A stretch of 64,000 nt of DNA from Microglena sp. YARC (taxonomy: Eukaryota; Chlorophyta; Chlorophyceae; Chlamydomonadales; Chlamydomonadaceae): assembly GCA_022414725.1 (NCBI GenBank), contig CM039462.1:39963668-40027667 (forward strand), written 5' to 3'. Position 1 is the first letter of the stretch; the number at the start of each line of letters is the position of its first letter. This document shows positions 1 to 11,673 of the stretch, piece by piece. The notes under the pieces were generated by a model. That model was not told where the DNA came from, did not search any database, and saw nothing but the letters and a program-made list of their open reading frames with translations. A program made the position numbers and the translations under genes.

Positions 1-1437
1 GGATAATTCGGGTCAAGCCCATGTGATGATGTAGCCGTTACCGAACGTGTAAGTGATGATCTTGACACTGGTCTAGCTTGATACTGCGTATGGCTGGGGT
101 GTTACAGTCAACCCAGGATTCCTTCCTGGGGTGTTACAGTCAACCCAGGATGCATTGTTTTAGGTGTTGCTGGTTCTCATACGTAGGTTAACATGGCCCT
201 ATGTGTGGGTGCCTATTCCTCAGCACCGCCTAGACTGTCTTATAGGGTAGTCTAGATTGGTGGAGCGTTACGACGCTTTGTTTAGGCAGCTTCCTTTCAG
301 CTGTCTTTCTTGGTTTTGGTGGAAGGTGGTAATTACTTCAGACCACCGTTATAGCGTCTTGATGGTTTCTGTCTCTTTGTTCCATAGGCAGATGGTTCAT
401 TCGGTGGAGCTCAAGGTGGATTAGCTATTTCTTTCTACTCCACACTGTTTTTAGATCACCAGCCCCTCCAGTGATTAGAATTTTTTGTGGAATGTAGTAG
501 TTGTTTCCCTTCGGATTTTACTGTTCATTGGTGGGCTGGGTACTCTTGCAGTTGTACTTGCAGATGTACCGCCGCTCACCTCTTTCTTGTTCTTCCGAGT
601 GTATTTCTAGCGCCCTTTCAGTCCATCCTTTGCAGTAAATTCTTTGAAGTCCTTTTTTATGCGTTTACTATTTTTCAAGTGGACAATAGGTTTTATGTAC
701 TATGGTTGTACATCTAACCTTCTATTGTTCATTGAACTGTGTTTCCTTTGTTGGTTACGAGTTTCTTGAAACTTTTAACTTCGCATCCTTTGGATTTTTT
801 TCGGTTGCTGCAGGTTTGGTTTGCTTGTGGTTCGGCACTTGGTGTGTCTTGCGTACATGAGTTCTTTGCGGTGCGATCCCCACCTCCTAGAATGTTTTAT
901 TTAGTGCCGTAACTGGGGATTTATGATAATTAACTTTCATAAATCTTCTTACTTCCATCTTTGAGTAAGAAACCAGTTCATCATGGTTTTTTCATCCCAA
1001 CCTAGTCATGAATTCTATGCTAAGAATAGTTTTTAAGGTAGTGGATTTTTCCATCGACTTTATTTTTTTACTAGTGGACTTTGGTGTCCTCTTGTCTTCG
1101 TCCTTTCGGCTTTGATTCTCTCGTGTGCTGCTCTCACACGATATTTCAATCTGTCTCTTTGGTTATCATTGATTGGTGTTAGGTTCCTATTCCCGGATCG
1201 GGTTTTCTATACCGTTGTTCCGCAACTTTGATATTCGGTTTTTTCATCCTTTTCTACCTTGGCAAAATTTTGTTTTTGCCTTGTTTCATTCCTTCCTTTA
1301 ACCCTTTGGGTTTCATTTCAAGTTCTCTCGATTTTTCGGAGTTCTTTGATTTTTTTTTATCTGTCACATATAGTTCTATGTCCCCAGTGCCATAGGTGGA
1401 GAAGTAGTATTGTATGTCACCTGTGTCATAGGTGGAG
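1..1437. other. No gene recognised; possible retroelement interior
   Basis: No convincing coding region is seen; the ORFs are short and unlike any family I know. The last bases, a purine-rich ataggtggag run, stand directly before the LTR-like repeat at 1438, in the position a polypurine tract would have. This stretch could therefore be the 3' interior of an LTR retroelement whose start lies outside the window. No reverse transcriptase, integrase or gag motif is visible, so this is inference only. Confidence 0.2.
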
Positions 1438-1778
1438 TGTCAGCATGAATTGCAGTGCTCTCACGCGTTTTATGACTTGGTGACTTCTTATGTACTTCCT
1501 TAGAACTATCGGCTCTGCCAGTACTGTGCCAGCTTCCCGTAGTGACAGCTTCCCGTAGACTGAGTCATCCTTGAGTGACTCAGTGACAGCTTCCTGTTGG
1601 CTGCGTCACCGGTCTAGCCTGTACCCTGTTAGGTTCCAGGCTGCCGCCCTTTCACCACTGGTGCCCCTTTATGGGTCTCCTGTGCTTGTAACGTTATTCT
1701 CGTCTCCGTGTATAGATTGGCGCGTCTGTTCCGCTGCTTTCATCTCTGTCCACTCCACGGAGTGTATTAAAGCTGATA
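1438..1778 (+). repeat. LTR-like dispersed repeat, copy 1
   Basis: This stretch is clearly similar over its whole length to the first ~383 bases of the element inside the viral ATPase gene at 55548. Both begin tgtcagcatgaattgc and share the gtgctctcacgcg block, the cttcccgtagac/tgac blocks and the ctccgtgtatagattggcgc block. Both end in agctgata. The TG start fits an LTR. No matching target duplication flanks this copy, so it may be the 3' LTR of a longer element or a truncated copy. Confidence 0.55.
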
Positions 1779-3424
1779 TCCATCTCATTGAGTCTTTTAC
1801 ATAATGTTTCTGGACAAATTGGTTACATTTTTCTACACAGTGTAAAGTATACCAGAAGTTACTTTAAGTACGCCAGATAACGAAGGAACTATTATATAAA
1901 AAACCATTTGTAGGCACCCTAAAAAGCATTTGATATGAGCCGCCTGCAACCTGAGGTATGTACGTATGCGCCTGCGTCACAACCAAACTTAGTTATAATC
2001 AAACAGGTCTGAGATGTGTTCCTCGGGCTCATCCTAAAGGACCATGTCCGACGCCGCCTGAGAACAAGGCAGTTCCTCATCTACTTCTGATAACTCAACC
2101 TCATCAACTCCATCATAAGAACGCGGGGTAATGAAGTGAGACGCATGAGAACGCAGGGTAATGGAGTGAGACGCAACCAACTTCCAAAACCTGCGTCTTA
2201 GACGCAACCAACCCTGCCAATGTTGCGTCCTGGGACGCAAGGACGCGCGTCTTGGACTACCCTGGCTGCATGCGTGACTTGTGGCAGGATATTCTGCATG
2301 GCTGCATGGCCAATATTTGCAATTCTGCAGAGGCGCCTGCAGCTGTCGAGTCGTGGAGGGGTCCCCTATTTGCCTAATAGTTGCACCTTTCAATGCCAAT
2401 GTATCCCTGCATAGGCATGAAGACCAAGGCTTTGGCTTTATGCAGCTTTCCTTGTCCAGTGTTCGGGCCCATTCTGACCTCCTGTGGTTTTTTTCTTGCT
2501 TGGAGATGAGGGGTGGGTGGAGAAAGGGGGCTGTTGTTGGTAACCACACTCAATTTAGTAGACAAAACTGAATCACCATGACCATGAACGTGGTTACAAA
2601 TATAACCTCAAAGCATGTACGGTATCTTAAACCAAGGAATGTTTCGCTGTAGGTTAAAAATTACCGCCACAGTTAGTGTACCGGGAGACGCTTATTCTGG
2701 GCACTTATGTTCACACAATGTTGCACAGTACTCAATCCGGAACTAACTAGTGTGACCAATAGGCAGTGTAGCACACGAATATCAACAGTCTCTGTGCCTA
2801 TTGGAAATCAAGCCCTTCCCCTCCACTCCCTTTCGCTTCAGACAATAATCCTCATCTGTCAAAGCAAACCCGGCAAAATAACCCTGACTATCTGATCCTA
2901 CAGTAATATGAAAATCCCACATCCCACTGTGGGCGTGGATAACATGGGACATCACGCTACACATGATTCCAGCAACAAAAAAGGTGTTACATACCACAAC
3001 CAATGGCAAGCCTGTTGTGACATGAGATAATGTATCTTAAGTATGGTAGACTAAGTATACTATTCCGAGTAATAGATCATAATATTTTGAGTATTATTCT
3101 GATTTAAACAATCCGGATTATGCACGCCCCTCAACAAGGGTTCAGTTTTAACCAAGAAATTAAGTGGTTGTATCAATCAAAGACAACCTTATCAGGACCA
3201 TGAACTATAAAATATGCGGTTGGCAAGTCCACAATACCTACAGGTGTAGCTAGAATAGGTCCGAGGAAAAGTGGCTGGGAAAGCTTGTCCAGGCCCACTA
3301 CAGGTATTGTACATACATAGCTCGATACATTCAGGGTATCGTTCGTCCAGTTCACTAGCAAACATTCAGTGTAAGTAAATGAATAAGTTCTGCACAGTTT
3401 TTGCCAGTGTCCAACTGTGCCAAC
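1779..3424. other. 3' flank of the ornithine decarboxylase gene
   Basis: No further coding exon can be supported. Around 2120-2240 short degenerate direct repeats occur (acgcatgagaacgc / gaacgcggggtaatg type). The part just below 3424 presumably holds the 3' UTR and poly(A) site of the minus-strand gene, but no unambiguous signal was picked out. Confidence 0.3.
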
Positions 3425-6400
3425 TCAGGCCATCATGATCATATCATCCATCTCCTCATCCACAGCATCAACAGCGGAGTCACTGAACACGTAGAAGGTC
3501 TTAGGCTTAGTGGCCTCGATGCCGTTGAAGTCACATGCACCAGCGACAGTGTAGGCACCAGCATTGGGGAACAGCAACCAGTCGCCGTTGCGAAGCTGGG
3601 GGAGCAGCTGGTCCTTGTAGATGACATCAGCAGAGTCGCAGGTGGGACCCCACAGGGTAGAGGGGTAGGTCACTAAGTCATAAGAGGCAGGCACGTCAGG
3701 CAGGGTGGGGGACCGCACAATCTTGTAGTCAGGGTTTTGGCCATCACTGCATGAGGAGGAGGAGGAGGGGGGGAGGGTACAGAGGTCAGAACTCAACATT
3801 GTCACCTTAACTTTCAAAATAAAAAAAACTTTTTACCCAAGTTTGAAAGCAAGTATTTAGCACTAACAGTTAACATTAGGCTTCTATCTTACCTTCAGCT
3901 GCTTTGACAATAATCTTAGGGTTACTGAATTCTTCAGCCCTGGTTCTCTTCTTCATACCAATTAAGCGATTAAAAGAACAGACAACAAGCATAAGGATCG
4001 CTGGAGCATGAGGGCAGTCAGAACGAGGGATACCAGGAAGTTCATTGCCATCGGAAAATTGCTTAGTACATGTGCAAGACTAGGGGTGTACAGGGGTGCA
4101 CTGCAGCTCCAGTACAGGCTAAATGTGGAAGTGCACGTGGTCACATGTAAGTGACTACATGTGGAAGAGCTTGAGGCTGCATGCAAAAGCATTATGTGGA
4201 AGAGCCTGGGGCAACATGCAGGTGCCAATGGAAGAGCTTGTGGCTACACGGAAGTGCCTACATGTGGAAGAGCATGGGGCTACATATTCGTGCCTACCAA
4301 GTGGAAAACAAGGGTGTTCTCTGCTGCTGCATTAGAGGGTACTTGTGGAAGAGGCATATGGAAGAGCATGAGGCTCTACAAGTGGAAGAGTAGGATGTTC
4401 ACTGCAGCTGCAGGTTGTACACTCACTAGATAATGCAGTTGAATGATCCATAAAGGCCATCAGTCAGCCAGTAGTCCTTCTGCTTGATAGCACCAGTGGC
4501 AGGCTCCTTGCGGTCGCGGTGCCCGTACACAGGTGTCATCAAGGTAGATGAGGTCTCGGCGAAGTATCGCCCAGGCTCTGCAATGACACGGACACCGTTC
4601 TCAATAGGGAAGTGCTGAGCAACAGCGGCGTTGATGGCGCCAGCAATCTCTCCAAACATCACGTTGCCCATGGAGTCAAAGTGGCCAGTGAAGCCACCGC
4701 CAATGTCAAGAAGCTCCATCTTGAAGCCCATGGCTTCAGCATCGTCAAAGATCTTCTTGGACTGCTCAATAGCAGTGGTGAAGGTAGCCAAGTTCTTGCA
4801 AGCAGAGCCAACTGCAGGAGCAAATAGGTGGGTGGCTGCTAGTGTGAATACATAGAGGCACACATACCCATATTTCCCACTCAATTTTCTGAAGGAATTA
4901 CTCAGCTGTTCTTAGTGAATCCCCAGAGGGCACTGTTTTGTATATGGTGACACAAACCCTGGGGTGAGACTCGTTTCACATAAAAGGAAAAGGTTACAAG
5001 AGCATAAATCCAGGGCATTGCCTTGAAATGGATCAGGCTATAGAATGGGCATGGACAGCCACAGCACATAAGACAACAATTAAAAAAAAAAAAAAAAGGC
5101 TCCTGACAGTTATATCGTTCGAAATGTTCCTAGTGGTTTGTCAAGGAACCCGAAAAAGTAATTGTAGGGCACGCACTATCATATTTCCAGACAGGTTAGT
5201 CATCGCATGGATGGGAGAGTATGGGTGGATGTGCACGTGGGTGGATGGGTGGATAGTAACTCACCATGGAAGGAGACCCCAACAACATTTAGTCCAAGAG
5301 ACTTAGCAAGCTCCAACAGCTTGAGGCAGTCTTCCTCATCAGCACCATACTTCAGACCCAGAGGCACGCGCGCATCAGGGTCATCAGCACGGATACGCAG
5401 AACACACTTGAAGCCTGGGTTCAGGGCAGCAATCTTGTGCAGCTCACTCTCAGTGTCGAATGTGGTGTACTGGATGCCCTTCTCTTTGGCATACTTGATG
5501 TCACTAGGCCTCTTGCAGGGGTGGGCAAAAATGATCTTGCTGGGGTGTACACCCATCTTCAACATCATATCACACTCAGCCATGCTGGCGCAATCAAAGC
5601 CGGTTCCCATAGCCTGGAGCAGCTTAAGGATGCTAGGCTCAGGGTGGCACTTAACGGCGTAGAAGGGGACGATTCGAGGCATAGCAGCGCGCCAGGCCTG
5701 ATGAAAGGGGGGGGGAGGGAGGGGCAAAGGTCAGCCATACTGGAGAACGGCAGGCCCACTTAAAGGCGCCGGAGGAGTCACGCCCAACCTGGCCGGCCAG
5801 AGTGAGGATAGCCACTCCCCACTCCGACGGAGCAACGGTGACAGGAACCAGGTTCATCGGTGACAAGTGCTGATGCAACAGGCACATCAAAGCAGGGACA
5901 CAACACTCGACTTCAGGGGCAGGAACAGATACGAAGGGGGGGGAGGGGGGCGGGTTCAGGCTGGGCGCTACCTTATCGCTGCCACCGCAAACTAGGTACA
6001 GACAATCATCACAGAACCCACAATCTTCACGATTCACTTAAGGGACAATCACAAACGCCATCACTCGACAAGACATATGCATATGCATCCTGTGCGTGAG
6101 AAAGACACAAAACAGATAACAGGACAATAGTTAGTAGAGACTGAGTACCCCACCCATGCATCCTATGTGCTTGTGCAAAATGCAGGTTGCAGGGTTACCA
6201 TGTGAGCAACAGTGAAGTTGTGGAGTTGGGAGAGTAACTCCAATGTGAGAGCAACCAGCAGTGCAGCAGCATCCTCCAGCACAGCAGCTTGATGTTGATC
6301 TTCTTCCATGTCAGTCATGAGCACATCCATCAGAGAAGAACGTTGCGCACTTGGACATCTCCGCATCTTCAAGGTCTTGCTCCTCTGCTCATGCTTGTCA

Positions 6401-7660
6401 AGACTCCAAGAAAGGGACAGTGCAGGTATGCTCATGACAGTTGTGCAAGTAAGGAAGTGGATCGGTAGAAATACCAATCCTCAAATACAGCAGAGCTGGC
6501 AATCCTTGGATATCTGGCGCTGAGCGCCTCGTAAAGGTGAGGATGTGGTTTGGGCAGGACCCATCATGCGTCACCTATCCCCGCACTGAGGCGGGAGGGT
6601 TTGATGTGCTAGCCTATCTACTAGGATGGTTTCCCCCCAGTCAGATTCAGGTCGCAGGAGCCCTGCCTTCAAAGCCATACCTTGAACATTCTTAGGACAT
6701 TTCCAAGATCAATTAGGTAGAATGTGTCGTCAAGGTCGTGTTTTTCAATCAATTTGCTAGCCTCCTTTTGGATGCTGTTGACACCACCTGCAACAGAATG
6801 AGAAATGGGACAAATTACTGCCGGTCCATGGGCTTCGGGATGCACATTGTTCGTATGACAGACACATGCAGGCTAATGGGTGAGCAAGTGATTGTGCTGG
6901 CCAAAAACCCAAACGGAATCATGTCAGTTCAGTTTGCATGGCTTCATGCCAGGTCAGTCTTCACGTACAGGTGGCAAAGAAGGCGGCAGTTATAGTCGCG
7001 AATCGATGCAGCTGTCTTATCGCATCAATATCCTTACCATGAGGAATGTGCTCGACGGCGAAGTCAGTGAGCACAGATGCTGCGGCAACCTTGCCAGAAA
7101 CCTGATACTGCCAGGACCGGAGGAGCCGCTGCACGTCGCTTCCCCCGAACGCTGGACCACGGTCAACTGGCTGAACGTAGTGGTCCAAATCTACCACCTC
7201 CTCGGGCTGGGCCTTAGCGTCGAGGGTGGATGCAACAGCCAACTGCAGGTCAGCGAAAGGCGCGGGATAGTCTACATTTAGTGGTTTGAAGAGACAAAAG
7301 CGGCGCAGGAGGATATTGAAGGCGCCGGGGTGAGAAGCTACAGCGCAGCAGGCAAAGGCCATGGAGAAAAATAAGTTCATGTCCACAGGACGCTAATCAG
7401 TGGTAACATAGAGGAAATCGACAGGGAAGCATCGGCATCAGTGCCACCAAACAGCATCGAAGGCATCAGAGACATCAGGCACCCACATTGGCCTTTGATG
7501 CGTCAGCCTTCCAAGATCTGCCAGAGGAATTGGAGTCGCGGCCAAATTGATTAACTTGGCAGTCCATGCTGAGACCGGGAAGGCTTCCGTAGACACCATC
7601 CACTCCATGAGGCTCTGAATTATAACTCGAACTAGGAATCATAAGAGCGGTGCTCGACAT
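3425..7660 (-). CDS. ODC: Ornithine decarboxylase, six exons
   Basis: This enzyme decarboxylates ornithine to putrescine with pyridoxal phosphate (PLP), the first step of polyamine synthesis. Exons on the minus strand are 7660-7483, 7337-7038, 6787-6681, 5697-5265, 4811-4427 and 3746-3425. All introns have GT-AG ends and all phases close, giving 574 residues. Visible group IV decarboxylase signatures in order are PFYAVKCH with the PLP-binding lysine, FDCAS, SFHVGSAC (usually SFHVGSGC), DIGGGF, AEPGRYF, WGPTCDS with the active-site cysteine, and FPNAGAYTVAGACDFNG. The protein is about 100 residues longer than most eukaryotic ODCs. The excess is an N-terminal extension of about 140 residues encoded by the first two exons, which I do not recognise. 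The first intron has a weak donor (G|GTGCC), so exon 1 and the start are the least certain parts. Confidence 0.9.
4118..4420. repeat. Degenerate tandem repeat in the last ODC intron
   Basis: Irregular copies of a unit around tgtggaagagc(a/t)tgaggct and acatg fill this part of the intron between 4426 and 3747. The unit length varies because of indels. No coding role is seen. Confidence 0.6.
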
Positions 7661-8618
7661 GATCTCGCGCTTGCAGCTGTGAGAAACAAACAGAAGTAAG
7701 ATGAGGGATGGCACTGAGATAACTATTCTAGCGTCTACAATGGCGCTGAGGTAGATAGAAGCACAGATTTACGGCTGCAAGCAAGTAACTCAATCCAAAG
7801 ACCGATGGTGCGGCTGGTCAGGGAAACTACTCTAAATCTCCTCTTAAACGCAAACTCCAGCCTAGAGAGCGCCTCGAAAACGGCCCAGCCACCCGTCTAG
7901 AATTCCGGGAGGATTACCTGACAAATGAGGCTGTAGTCTCGGGGATAAGAGAATTCAAGATCGAGACCGGGGCACGCTTCAGCAAGTTGCAAAAAGCAGG
8001 GGGATTCAATGCAGAAGCCAGTTTGACAGATGCAAGGAGAGAAGGCTGCGAGGGCAGGTGTGGGACAGGATGTCCAGGGGTAAGTCTTTCCGGTAGATTT
8101 GGGCGGCAGTAGGGGGATATTTTAAACTCCAGCATCTGCGCCTGCTGTGCCCTTGAACCCTGAACCCAAAATTTCGCCGCCAGCACATCCCCCGGTCCAC
8201 GATCGCGCTTGACCCAAACCGTCTCGTCACGGGGCGTGCACGCGTGCCTATCGTCCTTACCTCAAACAGCATCCCAGCCGATCCATAGAGTCTGGATCAC
8301 CGGGGGGCGGGGGGCGCACTACAACAGCAGGCGCGAATCGATGTGATAGTATTATAGTAGCTCTCGCATCAGTCGGCCACTGAATCGCATCCCATCAGCC
8401 AATCGTCGACGAAATGGCAATGTCGATCCAGGCTGTTGATAGCAAAGAGGAATGTATTCCTCGGAAATGTGCCGTTGATTGTTCAAGATACAGCAAGTGT
8501 GTCTAGGACACTGAAGGTCGGCGGATCTCGGCTCTCCAAGAAGCTGACACGAAGCCAGTTTAGCAAGAAAGATGATTCGTCGTCTATCCTCGGATCTCGG
8601 CATTTCTATCGCGGAAAA
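7661..8618. other. Upstream region of ODC, no gene seen
   Basis: This is the probable promoter and 5' leader of the minus-strand ODC gene. The ORFs here have no recognisable domain. No TATA box or other motif could be assigned with confidence. Confidence 0.3.
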
Positions 8619-8687
8619 TGTGGTGTATGAGGGAAACGTGTTGTCCGATTGGGGAATCTCATGGCTATATCCGTATGATACACCACA
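8619..8687 (+). mobile_element. 69-bp terminal-inverted-repeat element, copy 1
   Basis: The element starts tgtggtgtatga and ends tgatacaccaca. These ends are inverted repeats matching at 11 of 12 positions. The interior (gtgttgtccgattgggg) is nearly identical in the three copies in this area. With no coding room it would be a very small MITE or a mobile palindrome. Confidence 0.6.
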
Positions 8688-8781
8688 ACTCACCCCCCTT
8701 TCGAAGGTACGACGCCCACCTCCTGTCTGAGATGTGCACGTCCGGCCGAGCCAGCCCCCTCCTAGCGAAGGTTTCCATAAT

Positions 8782-8872
8782 GCGCCAGCCCGGGATCGAA
8801 CCCGCGTGGTACTGGTGAAGACCTCAACTACCGTCCAGGCGATCCACTCGACCAAGCTCGAAACCAAATATG
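8782..8872 (-). repeat. tRNA-like sequence, probably SINE-derived
   Basis: On the minus strand a perfect A-box-like TGGTCGAGTGG is followed by a B-box GGGTTCGATCCC at the usual distance, with a long segment between them as in class II tRNAs. The acceptor stems do not pair well. It is therefore more likely a tRNA-derived repeat or pseudogene than a working tRNA gene. Confidence 0.4.
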
Positions 8873-8937
8873 GTGTATGAGGAAAACGTGTTGTCCGATT
8901 GGGGAATCTCATGGTTATATCCGTTTGATACACCACA
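8869..8937 (+). mobile_element. 69-bp terminal-inverted-repeat element, copy 2
   Basis: This copy has the same length and sequence as the one at 8619, apart from a few substitutions including a tatggtg start. It directly abuts the tRNA-like sequence on its left. Confidence 0.6.
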
Positions 8938-9181
8938 ACTTCTGTAGGCAGTTGAAACCGAGCGAATTGACCCACTGATCAGTGTCTGATCAGCTACTCG
9001 GGAATACCTAAAACGAGGGTTCCATTAGGGTCTAGACGCGCTGGAAGCGGGAAGGGAGTCTTAAGCCGTGCTTCTGACTCTTAGGGCCGTCTAAAAACCT
9101 GAGATCATTTCTTAGGCTTCCAGTTACAAGACACTCCGTGTTACAAGGTATTCATATACCACAATTGGTTTCGGAGCCAAA

Positions 9182-9250
9182 TGTGGTGTATGAGGAAAAC
9201 GTGTTGTCCGATTGGGGAATCTCATGGTAATATCCGTATGATACACCACA
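9182..9250 (+). mobile_element. 69-bp terminal-inverted-repeat element, copy 3
   Basis: This third copy is again exactly 69 bases with tgtggtgtatga ... tgatacaccaca ends. All three copies lie in the same orientation. Confidence 0.6.
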
Positions 9251-10430
9251 GAAAACTAGGGCAATCGACCTGCGGCACTCAGCCAACTACTCCCGCGTAT
9301 TCGAAACTTTCGCCAGAGCATCTACGAAGAGCGTACGTATCTAGCGAGCTTCACCATCACATGGCATGCACTTTTGGCACACTGTTTTACTTGTTCCTCC
9401 TATTATTTTATTGCGTGCTATCTCAACCTCATCAAAACGATATGGCTCACCTGAACGTGCCTTTGGCATACTGTTTTCATGTTTCCTGTTATTACGTACT
9501 CTATGCACAAAGTCATAGCTGAACTAGACGTGCCTTTGGCACACTGCTTTCCATATTTTATCATATAGCACGCCCCTGCGTGCTTGGATCATGACTCAGT
9601 GTATATTTATGTGCACAGCCCACCGGGAAAAAAAAGCTTCACAGTTTGGCACATAAATGTTTTGTGATGTTAGGAAGTCCTCCTTGACTTCATCAGGCCG
9701 CGGGCACATGTGTTAGAAGCTACAGTCAGGGGGCTTCAAAAAAACATCCGATCAAGGCATTTCCCGCGTTTGCCAATGGTAAGCGCTCAATAACTTCGAT
9801 TACAACTCCTTAGCCCAACCTCGATTTAATCTCAAGTATACATTCCCAACTGTTGGATGCATCAATCCTTTTGGCTCTGAACCTCGAAAACAGCTTTCTC
9901 TAGGGTGCAACGTTTCTGACTCTTAGGTGCGCTATCTTTTGTTACACTCCTTTCAAGCCTTTCTGGTATATTGGAATTTATTTTCTCTCTAGCCAGCTCT
10001 AGCAGATGTTCCTCACTCAAGGCATGGGTTCCATCAACCTTGTCGTGCGCCCATGCATGCACATCTAGCACTCCCTTGATCTTCCGTGTGCCTGTATCTC
10101 CGAAGGTGTACAAGGCAGCTGCCCAGAGCCATAGACCCTGTTTTTGAAGGCTGAATGTACCGTAAACTCCTAAATTGTTGGTCTTGGTAGTTGGCGGTTG
10201 TAAAACAAAAGTGAACCATATCACCTTGCGCCCTACTTTTGGTGGTAGTTGGCGGTAATTGGTTGGCCCGTAGGCAGCCATGCCCTATGCAGCGACACCA
10301 CAATACGGTTGGTCAGATTGGGGAATCGCCGGTCGAATTTTCACCTGTATGGCTGTATGCATAACGAACTTACTGCGCTGCCCGGTAGGGGGAAGCTACC
10401 CGGTAGCGGAGCCCTGAGTCTTTCATCTTC
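9251..10430. other. No supported gene
   Basis: A direct repeat of the type gtgcctttggca(t/c)actg occurs three times between about 9365 and 9545. A 139-codon minus-strand frame (10281-9862) has no recognised domain and sits among repeats, so it is not called as a gene. Confidence 0.3.
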
Positions 10431-10483
<53 letters not shown>

Positions 10484-10490
10484 CCTATCT
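10431..10490 (+). repeat. (ATCT)n microsatellite
   Basis: A nearly perfect tetranucleotide run of about 14 units is seen. It stands directly before tctatactattaaag, a sequence resembling a Helitron 5' end. Confidence 0.9.
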
Positions 10491-11618
10491 ATACTATTAA
10501 AGTTGCGTTGTCCGCCCGACGACCGACCGACCGACCGACCGTTGTCACGGGTTTAGGGCTTAATTGGCTATGGTTCCGCTTATCTGGCAAGCATTTCCCT
10601 CATGGTCTGGCACATTTACACCTCAACCGCCAACTGCTGATCTGGCACAAGTCCATCTCAACCCTCGATGTTCAAACGCTTTCACCTCCCCCGACGAGTT
10701 CAAACCCGCATCTTTCACCTGCTTTCACCTTGCGACAGCGCCAAGCGCGCTCTTCGCGCTCCGCGATCTGACAATGCCTTGGCCCACACCACAATGGGAG
10801 CTTTGCTCCCTCACCCAAGCATGTTTGTCTTCAACTTTTTCTCCATTCCCGAATTTGCACGCGCACCTATACTGTCCACTAACTTCGATATGACCTCTTG
10901 CTGAACCACCTAACCTTGCTGCTCTCCCAGTTAAAACACTCTCTTCTCCTTCTCCTGCTCGCTCGCTGGCTGCTTTTCCATCGCGTGATCCCCAGCTCCT
11001 CGCTCAATCGTTCAATCTACACAAGCATGGACCAGCCCTGGGAACCTCAAATCAGCCATAGGCAGGTGTTCTAGACCAGTTTTGGCCAAACCACCTCAGT
11101 CGCTTATGAGCGCTCACTCAGAAGCTACTTCTCCACGAGTATTACAACTGCTGCCGTTGAATTGAATGCTTGACGCCCTTTTTTCACTTGCAACAGGGAC
11201 AAAGCCCTGACAAGGCGCGCTCATGGCCAACATGCTTTGCACTGGGCGGGAATGCGTGCCCTTCTACTCCCTGCCGGCATCAATGCCTAACAATTTCGCG
11301 CTGCATGCAGATTGTTCTCGGACCTCTCACCGACAGCTGCTCCCTGCTTTTCCCCCCTAGCCTTCAATTCCAGCGAGGGCATAGCTGACAGCTGATGGGC
11401 AACGCATTTATTCCTGCAGCGATGTGTCTGCTTTGTACCAAACGAGCGACTCTTTGGTTCAGGAGTTTGCGGGATGGGAAGGGTCCGCTCGCGAAATGCT
11501 ATGCCTAACATGCTCCCTGGATGCTACTTCCCCTTGCCCTCTAACTTCGGTCAAACCTGAAATGCATCGCATTGATTCCTACAACGCTGTGTCCGTTTCC
11601 CCAGGAATCAAGCTGCTC

Positions 11619-11620
<2 letters not shown>
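10491..11620. other. Gene-free stretch, possible Helitron-type left end
   Basis: The start tctatactattaaag resembles the TC-TATACTATTAA 5' terminus of many Helitrons, followed by a gaccgaccgaccg run. No Rep/helicase coding sequence is visible and no 3' hairpin plus CTRR end was located. A non-autonomous element is possible but unproven. Confidence 0.2.

Positions 11621-11671
<51 letters not shown>
11621..11671 (+). repeat. Poly-G tract of 51 bases
   Basis: This is an uninterrupted guanine run. Similar long G or C runs occur in introns at 14311-14328, 21370-21386, 23835-23857 and 25498-25537. Confidence 0.95.

Positions 11672-11673
<2 letters not shown>

Noticed and set aside
3893..3926. Possible extra small exon of ODC (NPKIIVKAAE)
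   Set aside because: It breaks the phase of the last exon, while joining 4427 directly to 3746 gives a typical SFNCIIYD sequence in frame.
9862..10281. 139-codon minus-strand frame
   Set aside because: No recognisable domain, no supporting splice signals, and a repeat-rich surrounding.
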